From Spirochaetales bacterium (GTDB lineage: Bacteria > Spirochaetota > Spirochaetia > Treponematales > UBA12059), in the NCBI GenBank assembly GCA_004525355.1, contig SPCK01000036.1, positions 1 to 10,894 on the forward strand: a stretch of DNA of 10,894 bases, read 5' to 3'. The notes beneath the pieces were generated by a model. That model was not told where the DNA came from. It saw nothing but the letters and a program-made list of their open reading frames with translations, and did no database searches. Of this stretch, positions 6,370 to 10,894 are shown one piece after another. The translations under genes were made by a program, and so were the position numbers. The stretch's first letter is position 1. Each line of letters starts with the position of its first letter.

Positions 6370-7677
6370 ATGCCCTCGATGCATGCCCATGACCTGTGCG
6401 AATTCATCGATTCATCCCCCAGCGCCTTCCATGCCATGGTAACGGCGGTCGCCATGCTCGAGAAGCTGGGGGCCACGCGCCTGGACGAGCGCGAACACTG
6501 GAACCTGGAAGCGGGCAGGACGTATTTCCTGGTGCGCGACGATGCCTCGCTGGTGGCCGTCAGGATAGGCGCCGATGCACCCGCAGAGTCCGGTTTCGCC
6601 ATAGCTGGAGCCCACGCTGATGCGCCCGGCCTGCGAATTCGTCACGAGAAGACAGTCATTGACAGGGGGCTTGAGCGGGCCGCGGTCGAAGCCTACGGCG
6701 GACCGATACACTCCAGTTGGGTGGATCGGCCCCTGTCCATGGCTGGCCGCATAATCGTTCGGGGACCGGATGGCCGCGCCCAAACGCGCCTGCTCGACAC
6801 AGGCAGGCCGGTTGCCATCATTCCCAACCTGGCCATTCACTTCAACCGCGAAATGAACAAGGGCGTCGAGTATCCGATGCACAGCGCGCTCCTGCCTCTG
6901 GTGTCGGGCAATGGCGAATCCGGGATGCCTGCCGTTTCATGGGCTCTCAGGACCGCGGCCAGGGAGCTGGGAGTCGAGCCGGAATCCATAGTATCGGCGG
7001 AATTGTCCTTCGTTGACGCGGGCGCATCATTCGTATGGGGAGACGATGGAGAGTTCATCTGCGCGCCGCGTATCGACAACCTTGAAGGCTGCCACGCAAT
7101 ATTGACCGCGTTTGGCGCAGCGCCAGCGGGAAGCCATTCGCACGTCGCCGTCCTGTTCGATAACGAAGAAATCGGCTCCGGTACACAAAGGGGTGCCGAT
7201 TCCGCCTTCCTGCGTGATATCCTGGCGCGGATCGTGGCGACGACGGGCGGAAGGGGTGTTGAGGACGAACAGAGGGCCCTGGCTCGCTCGTTCTGCGTAT
7301 CGGTCGACGGCGCCCAAGGCTGGCATCCATCCTACGCGGACAAGTTCGACGAGGATTTCTCCCCGCTGTTGAACCGGGGGCCGGCAATCAAGGCAAATGC
7401 CAATGTTCGATACGCGACCGATGCCATAGGAGAAGCGGCATTCAGGACCTGGTGTGCCGCCGCCGGCGTCCCCAGCCAGCGCTTCCGCATGCGGGCCGAC
7501 CTGGCGCCCGGATCCACGATAGGTCCGATCAGCGCCGCGCATCTTGGCGTACGTACCGTGGATGTAGGTGTACCCATGCTGGCCATGCACTCGGCGCGGG
7601 AGACAGCTGGATCCTACGACCATGACTATATGATCGTCGCGCTTAAGGGCTTCTATACCGCCGGACCCGATCGGTAG
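6370..7677 (+). CDS. apeB: M18 family zinc aminopeptidase
   Basis: This 435-residue cytoplasmic aminopeptidase is a normal M18 length (aspartyl aminopeptidase / Ape1-like family). These enzymes use two zinc ions to remove N-terminal residues from peptides. The metal and catalytic positions all appear: H82 and D84 in GAHADAPGLR, D236 in PRIDNLEG, the E266-E267 pair in FDNEEIGS, D313 in SVDGAQGWHPSY, and H407 in MLAMHSARE. One variation stands out: M18 enzymes commonly have His two residues after that Asp (DMAH), and here the residue is Gln (DGAQ); the following HPSY is kept. Substrate preference cannot be read from sequence. The start at 6370 has a strong AAGGAG site and is 2 bases past the merR stop, so it is probably cotranscribed with der and merR. 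The symbol apeB is used for bacterial M18 members; orthology was not tested. Confidence 0.93.
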   Translation: MPSMHAHDLCEFIDSSPSAFHAMVTAVAMLEKLGATRLDEREHWNLEAGRTYFLVRDDASLVAVRIGADAPAESGFAIAGAHADAPGLRIRHEKTVIDRGLERAAVEAYGGPIHSSWVDRPLSMAGRIIVRGPDGRAQTRLLDTGRPVAIIPNLAIHFNREMNKGVEYPMHSALLPLVSGNGESGMPAVSWALRTAARELGVEPESIVSAELSFVDAGASFVWGDDGEFICAPRIDNLEGCHAILTAFGAAPAGSHSHVAVLFDNEEIGSGTQRGADSAFLRDILARIVATTGGRGVEDEQRALARSFCVSVDGAQGWHPSYADKFDEDFSPLLNRGPAIKANANVRYATDAIGEAAFRTWCAAAGVPSQRFRMRADLAPGSTIGPISAAHLGVRTVDVGVPMLAMHSARETAGSYDHDYMIVALKGFYTAGPDR

Positions 7678-7745
7678 GAAAACCGGAAGCCCGGAAAACT
7701 ATTTCGCGTCCTGGACCTCGATGGTCGCGAACGCGGAATAGAGTC

Positions 7746-7765
7746 CCGGGCCCCCTTGAGGCCGG
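7746..7765. terminator. Candidate hairpin between convergent genes
   Basis: In the 102-base gap between the aminopeptidase and LysM genes, CCGGGCC (7746-7752) can pair with GGCCGG (7760-7765) with one bulged G and a 7-base loop. A second inverted repeat, TTCGCG (7703-7708) and CGCGAA (7726-7731), lies nearby. Neither has a proper T-run on either strand, so termination here may depend on a factor, and the call rests mostly on position. Confidence 0.25.
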
Positions 7766-7779
7766 AAACTATCAGGCAG

Positions 7780-8472
7780 CTACTTCTTGAATACCGGGTA
7801 AACGATGCCTGCAGTCCAGGCTCCCTCGCGATATTCACCGGCGAGTGGAGGAATCGACAACACCATGCCCGGCAGGATAAGGTCGGGATTGCCCGGTTCG
7901 GGGAGCTTGGTGCGATTCGCCTGATACAGCTTTGTCCACTGCCAGGGGTCGTTGTAGACGAATGGCATCGCGGCGATGCGCCACAGGCAATCCGTCAGCG
8001 TGGCCTTCTCGCGCACCATGTACGCGGAGGGAAGCGCTTGCGTATCCTGGAAGCCCGACAATAGCGACAACACGAGTTCCGCATGCATCTTGGCTTCCGC
8101 ATAATATTCTTCGGCAAAGGACAATTTGGCCTGATCGAGTTCAGTCGTCGCGTCGGTGAATTTTTCAGGGTAACGCTTTGCCGCATTCAATTTTGCCGCG
8201 GAGTCGTAGCGCGCTTGAGCCGAGTTTATTGAGTCGCGCGCCGATCTCATGTCGATCATCTTTGCCACGTACTCATCCGAAAGCCTGGCGTTCTCCTGGG
8301 CCTGCGCCGAGTAATCGGCCGATGCGTCGTAGTTTCCCTCGTCGAAGGCCTGCTCGGCCTGGGTCTGAAGCTCGAGGCTCCTGCGATAATATGAATTGTC
8401 CGCAAGGCTCTGCGCAAAAGCGGCGCCGGCCAGAAGGACGGCGGCCGCGAAGCATACGATGATTTTTTTCAT
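7780..8472 (-). CDS. Secreted helical-repeat protein with C-terminal LysM domain
   Basis: This 230-residue protein has a signal peptide (MKKIIVCFAAAVLLAGAAFA, cleavage after residue 20) and no lipobox Cys, so it is probably soluble in the periplasm. Residues about 27-145 are helical and charged, with TPR-like turns such as AFDEGNYDASADYSAQA (42-58) and SFAEEYYAEAKMHAELVL (118-135). Residues about 151-208 form a LysM domain of the spirochaete style: YMVREKATLTDCLWRIA, then NDPWQWTKLYQANRTKL, then PDLILPGMVLSIP. LysM binds glycan chains of peptidoglycan, so this is probably a wall-bound structural or tethering protein; no catalytic domain is present. A short tail (209-230) follows. ATG 8472 has a strong AGGGAGG (8485-8479) overlapping the stop codon of the upstream lipoprotein gene, 12 bases away, so the two form an operon. 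Relationship to the treponemal antigen pair TmpA/TmpB is possible but was not verified. Confidence 0.87.
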   Translation of the reverse strand: MKKIIVCFAAAVLLAGAAFAQSLADNSYYRRSLELQTQAEQAFDEGNYDASADYSAQAQENARLSDEYVAKMIDMRSARDSINSAQARYDSAAKLNAAKRYPEKFTDATTELDQAKLSFAEEYYAEAKMHAELVLSLLSGFQDTQALPSAYMVREKATLTDCLWRIAAMPFVYNDPWQWTKLYQANRTKLPEPGNPDLILPGMVLSIPPLAGEYREGAWTAGIVYPVFKK

Positions 8473-8478
8473 GCTCGA

Positions 8479-8485
8479 CCTCCCT
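8479..8485 (-). promoter_or_regulatory. Ribosome binding site of the LysM gene overlapping the upstream stop
   Basis: AGGGAGG on the minus strand begins with the last base of the lipoprotein TAA and sits 6 bases before ATG 8472. Ribosomes ending the first gene would be positioned to start the second, implying translational coupling. Confidence 0.65.
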
Positions 8486-9573
8486 TACTCATTTCCCGCG
8501 GCCGGAATTGTACCGTCGCCAAGGATAGCGTCACCTTCTTCGACAATGATGGAGCTGCGTTCAGTGCTTGCCGCGGCTGTGAGCAACGCGGCTTCAGCGA
8601 TGGCGCGCTTGGCAGCGGCTTTCTCGTACACAGCCTTGAACAGCACCTCGGCCTGGGCGAACAGGTCGAAGGCAGTTGCATAGTCTTCATTGGCGTAATA
8701 GGTCATCGCCTCGTTCCAGATTGACATAGCCGCTGCGTAATCGTCCTTGACGGCCACCTGGGCCTTGATGTTCTCCGCCTCAACCTTATATTCACCAGCC
8801 GCCTCGCGGCCATTGGTAACGGTGATCTCCCATCCGTTCCTCAATACGAGGTTGTAGCGCAACAGCGCCTCGGAAGCGGCATCATTGGCTGTTTCCGGCG
8901 CGTCGGCGATGGTGGTATCTACTTCGTCGAGCTTTTTACCGGCAAGTTCATAGTTGCCTGAGTCCAGCGGGCCAAAGTTCCTTGTGTCAACGTCAGTCTT
9001 GACGCCGACCGCGCGCGTGCGCTTCTCGGCAGCGTCATAGGCCAAAGCCGCTTTCCGGAACAGCGCTGCTGCGTTCCGGAGATCTCCCGAGTCGAATGCG
9101 GCCAATGCGGCATCGCGCAAAGCGTCGGCCGCCGATAGCGTAACCGGCGATGTCGCCTTGGCTCCCGAGGCGATGGCGCGCTCACGGGCAGACGCCGCGT
9201 TGTCGCGTCCAGTCTCGGCCGCCAGCCGGGCGCTGCGGGTCACCAAGTCTTCAAAGAGGGGAAGCGCCGCCGAAAGTTCGGCCTTCGCGGTCGGCCTGTC
9301 ATCGGCGTCCAGGGCAGTTTTGCCCGCTACGTAGCGGGTTTCGGCCGCTGCGTAGTCGTTCGACAGGTTATCCTTGGCACCGAGGTCAAAGGCTTCTTTG
9401 CGAGCCGCGAGCACACTGGCATGTAGGTCGGAAAGCTCGCTGTCGGAAATGATCGCCCCGGTCTGAACCGGTTCAATTACGGCCGGCTCCTCGACGACGG
9501 GCGGTTTCGTGGCACAACCTGATACTATGACGACCGCGACCAGAACCGCGATCGAGACACGTTTCATCAGCAT
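8485..9573 (-). CDS. Ala-rich helical-repeat lipoprotein
   Basis: This 362-residue protein starts at the ATG at 9573-9571, placed 6 bases after a strong AGGAGG; an in-frame ATG upstream (9657) and another two codons later (MKRV) are less well supported. The N-terminus MLMKRVSIAVLVAVVIVSGC ends in a lipobox (VSG-C, Cys20), predicting lipid modification and membrane anchoring. A Pro/Glu/Val linker (22-40) leads to an Ala-rich, almost wholly helical body. At least three TPR-like helix pairs can be picked out: about 73-110 (DYAAAETRYVAGKTALDADD...), 152-183 (AALAAFDSGDLRNAAALFRK...) and 277-323 (DDYAAAMSIWNEAMTYYANEDYATAF...). The short region at 185-220 breaks the pattern. No enzyme motif is visible. 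It is the first gene of an operon with the LysM protein, which carries the same repeat style, so a partnership in the envelope is likely. Function is unknown; it may be related to treponemal TmpA-like lipoproteins, unverified. Confidence 0.87.
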   Translation of the reverse strand: MLMKRVSIAVLVAVVIVSGCATKPPVVEEPAVIEPVQTGAIISDSELSDLHASVLAARKEAFDLGAKDNLSNDYAAAETRYVAGKTALDADDRPTAKAELSAALPLFEDLVTRSARLAAETGRDNAASARERAIASGAKATSPVTLSAADALRDAALAAFDSGDLRNAAALFRKAALAYDAAEKRTRAVGVKTDVDTRNFGPLDSGNYELAGKKLDEVDTTIADAPETANDAASEALLRYNLVLRNGWEITVTNGREAAGEYKVEAENIKAQVAVKDDYAAAMSIWNEAMTYYANEDYATAFDLFAQAEVLFKAVYEKAAAKRAIAEAALLTAAASTERSSIIVEEGDAILGDGTIPAAGNE

Positions 9574-9579
9574 GGACTG

Positions 9580-9585
9580 CCTCCT
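9580..9585 (-). promoter_or_regulatory. Ribosome binding site deciding the lipoprotein start
   Basis: AGGAGG on the minus strand is 6 bases upstream of ATG 9573. It argues against the longer in-frame reading from 9657, which would put 28 polar residues before the signal peptide. Confidence 0.7.
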
Positions 9586-9633
9586 GTTAAATGCATTCGG
9601 AGTACAACTATTTTGCATCAACATCAATCGACA

Positions 9634-9674
9634 TTCGCCCGCCAACATGAAAAGCATGACGGTTCAAGGGCGAA
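9634..9674 (-). promoter_or_regulatory. Hairpin in the 5' leader of the lipoprotein operon
   Basis: On the minus strand TTCGCCC (9674-9668) pairs exactly with GGGCGAA (9640-9634). Inside it, CCGTCATG (9662-9655) and CATGTTGG (9649-9642) form a second stem around a CTTTT loop with one wobble and one mismatch. It begins about 5 bases from the predicted transcription start, some 60 bases before the start codon, and could protect the mRNA 5' end or be regulatory. It matches no riboswitch class I know. Confidence 0.4.
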
Positions 9675-9685
9675 GCGTTAATCAT

Positions 9686-9714
9686 ATTGTACTATGAATG
9701 GACGGGCAGGGCAA
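9686..9714 (-). promoter_or_regulatory. Sigma-70-like promoter of the lipoprotein-LysM operon
   Basis: On the minus strand TTGCCC (9714-9709) and TACAAT (9691-9686) are separated by exactly 17 bases. The -10 box differs from consensus at one position and the -35 at two. A/T-rich sequence lies just upstream. The transcript would start near 9679, giving a leader of about 105 bases. Confidence 0.55.
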
Positions 9715-9737
9715 ATATTTGGCCGAAAAAAACCGAT

Positions 9738-9779
9738 AAAAAAGGTGATAGCCATTTCTTTCGCTCAACAGGGCTACCC
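9738..9779 (-). terminator. Intrinsic terminator downstream of ileS
   Basis: On the minus strand GGGTAGCC (9779-9772) pairs with GGCTATCACC (9753-9744) with one G-T pair and one bulged A, around an 18-base loop, followed at once by six T (9743-9738). Another run of seven T lies at 9732-9726. It sits between the ileS stop and the next promoter, as a terminator should. The large loop lowers certainty. Confidence 0.5.
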
Positions 9780-9817
9780 GTAGGCGATGACGCTTGCGAA
9801 GAGATGCTATGCAAGGC

Positions 9818-9855
9818 CGGCGTGATGCGGGACTCTGAAATCCGACATCACGCCG
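9818..9855 (-). other. Long stem-loop immediately after ileS
   Basis: CGGCGTGATG and CATCACGCCG form a perfect 10-bp outer stem. The inner sequence continues with a G-T pair, one C-C mismatch and a further 5-bp stem closing on TCAG, for about 16 paired positions in all. It starts 6 bases after the ileS stop codon. No U-tract follows directly, so it is more likely an mRNA 3'-end stabiliser, a factor-dependent terminator or a dispersed repeat element than a complete intrinsic terminator. Confidence 0.5.
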
Positions 9856-9861
9856 CCTGTA

Positions 9862-10894
9862 TCAAGCTTTTCTGAGGGCGACTTTCCAGGTCTCGTTGCC
9901 GGCATCGATAGCGGTCATATCCGGTTTCAGCTCCCATTCAACGGTGGATGCCAGCGTCTCGGCTGCGACGAATTCCGAGAATGCGTTCCAGGCTCGCTGG
10001 AGTACGTCGTTTCCGTGTACTGACAAATTGATGCGATCGGTTACGGCGAACCCTGAGTCCTTGCGGAGCGTCTGTACGCCTCGCACCAAGTCGCGCGCGT
10101 TGCCCTCGTCAAGCAGTTCCTGGCTGATCTCTGCATCCAGCGCCACGGTCAGGGTACCCTCATTGAGAACGCGCAGGCCCTCGCGCTCCTCTCGGCGGAT
10201 GTCCACTTTGCTCGCGGATATCTCGATGGAACGGCCGGCGACCTCGATGACCAGGGAACTACCCTCGAGCAAGCCTGCTATCTGCCTCCCCGAGAGTTTC
10301 TCGATGATCGCGGCGCCTTCCTTCATGTCCTTGCCCAGCTCTTTGCCCAGGACGCGGAAGTTGGCCTTGGCAGTGTAGCGGACCAGTTCCTCCTCGTCGT
10401 CCCGGAAGACAACCTCCTTGACGTTGAGTTCGTCGCGGATGATATCTTCCATCTCGAGGAGTACGGCCCGCTCGCGCGAGTCTCGGGTAACCAGCTGAAC
10501 CGTCGCCAGCGGCTGGCGTATCTTGAGTTCGTGCTGGTAGCGCAGGGCGCGGCCCGTGGACACGGCCTTGCGCACAGCTGCCATTTTCCATTCAAGGTCT
10601 TCGTCGCGGTAACTCTGGTCGTACTCGGGATAGGCTGCAAGGTGCACGCTGTCGGCGTCGCCGTCCCTGCGAAGATTCTGCCACATAGCCTCGCTGACGA
10701 AGGGAGCGATCGGGGCGAGCGCCAGGGCCAGCCGGCGGAGCACGCGATATAGCACAGCGTATGCACCGACCTTGTCTCCATCGTTCTCCGATCGCCAGAA
10801 GCGCCGGCGCGAGCGGCGAATGAACCAGTTGTTCAACGCATCTATGAAGTCCACGATAGGGTCTATGGCCTTCTGCATGTCGTACGACTCGAAA
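9862..10894 (-). CDS. ileS: Isoleucyl-tRNA synthetase, C-terminal part
   Basis: The frame is open to the window edge and gives the last 343 residues of a cytoplasmic enzyme that charges tRNA-Ile; the catalytic domain (HIGH, KMSKS, editing domain) lies outside. Residues 1-190 or so are the class Ia anticodon-binding helical domain, with LNNWFIRRSRRRFWRS (20-35) and LAPIAPFVSEAMWQNL (59-74) as in IleRS. The remaining C-terminal part (NVKEVVFRDDEEE, KANFRVLGKELGKDMK, then VDIRREEREGL) resembles the C-terminal extension of eukaryote-like, type II IleRS. The fragment contains no cysteine, so the C-terminal zinc-binding module of the E. coli-type enzyme is absent. This form is found in spirochaetes and some other bacteria, and relatives are often less sensitive to mupirocin; resistance here is not shown. 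The stop TGA is followed closely by a long stem-loop and a probable terminator. Confidence 0.93.
   Translation of the reverse strand, partial: FESYDMQKAIDPIVDFIDALNNWFIRRSRRRFWRSENDGDKVGAYAVLYRVLRRLALALAPIAPFVSEAMWQNLRRDGDADSVHLAAYPEYDQSYRDEDLEWKMAAVRKAVSTGRALRYQHELKIRQPLATVQLVTRDSRERAVLLEMEDIIRDELNVKEVVFRDDEEELVRYTAKANFRVLGKELGKDMKEGAAIIEKLSGRQIAGLLEGSSLVIEVAGRSIEISASKVDIRREEREGLRVLNEGTLTVALDAEISQELLDEGNARDLVRGVQTLRKDSGFAVTDRINLSVHGNDVLQRAWNAFSEFVAAETLASTVEWELKPDMTAIDAGNETWKVALRKA

Noticed and set aside
7678..7779. Search for a bidirectional terminator between the convergent genes
   Set aside because: Two short inverted repeats exist but neither has a T-run on either strand. Only a low-confidence hairpin is listed.
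9574..9657. N-terminal extension of the lipoprotein from an in-frame ATG at 9657
   Set aside because: It would bury the signal peptide behind 28 polar residues. The AGGAGG at 9585-9580 points to ATG 9573.
9687..9875. Plus-strand frame of 62 codons in the gap between the lipoprotein and ileS
   Set aside because: It starts with TTG inside the minus-strand -10 box, lacks a ribosome binding site, runs through the terminator hairpins and overlaps the ileS end.

Overview
The window reads as a moderately GC-rich bacterial chromosome segment, most likely from a spirochaete of the Treponema/Spirochaeta kind. That placement is inferred from three things: the style of the LysM proteins (a C-terminal LysM with the DPWQW...LYQAN...PDL..PGMVLSIP pattern), a cysteine-free C-terminus on the isoleucyl-tRNA synthetase (the eukaryote-like, type II enzyme known in spirochaetes), and a phosphotransferase Enzyme I with no sugar permease beside it. 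No search was run, so the taxonomic call is tentative.

Plus strand, 1-7677. The window opens with the last 48 codons of an unidentified gene, followed by a short hairpin. Next come an exported protein with a C-terminal von Willebrand A domain (255-1421) and, behind its own sigma-70-like promoter, a membrane-anchored LysM-LysM-M23 peptidoglycan hydrolase (1554-2525). An Enzyme I gene, ptsI, follows (2618-4360); its promoter sits so close to the ATG that the mRNA looks leaderless. A 157-base gap holding a perfect 20-base dyad then leads to a tight three-gene unit: der (double GTPase for ribosome assembly), a small MerR-type regulator 5 bases later, and an M18 zinc aminopeptidase 2 bases after that.

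Minus strand, 10894-7780, convergent with the above. The window ends inside ileS, whose last 343 codons are present. ileS is followed by a long stem-loop and then by a hairpin with a U-tract that looks like its terminator. A new promoter (-35 TTGCCC, 17 bases, -10 TACAAT) then starts a two-gene operon with a structured 5' leader: an Ala-rich helical-repeat lipoprotein, and a secreted helical-repeat protein ending in a LysM domain. The two share a TPR-like repeat style and probably act together in the envelope.

Most of the window is conserved housekeeping content (ileS, der, ptsI, an aminopeptidase) mixed with envelope proteins. I see no mobile element, CRISPR array, tRNA or rRNA. The less ordinary items are the putative leaderless ptsI, the lipoprotein/LysM pair with its hairpin leader, a T8 tract inside the merR gene, the dyad before der, and the VWA protein with an unrecognised N-terminal half.
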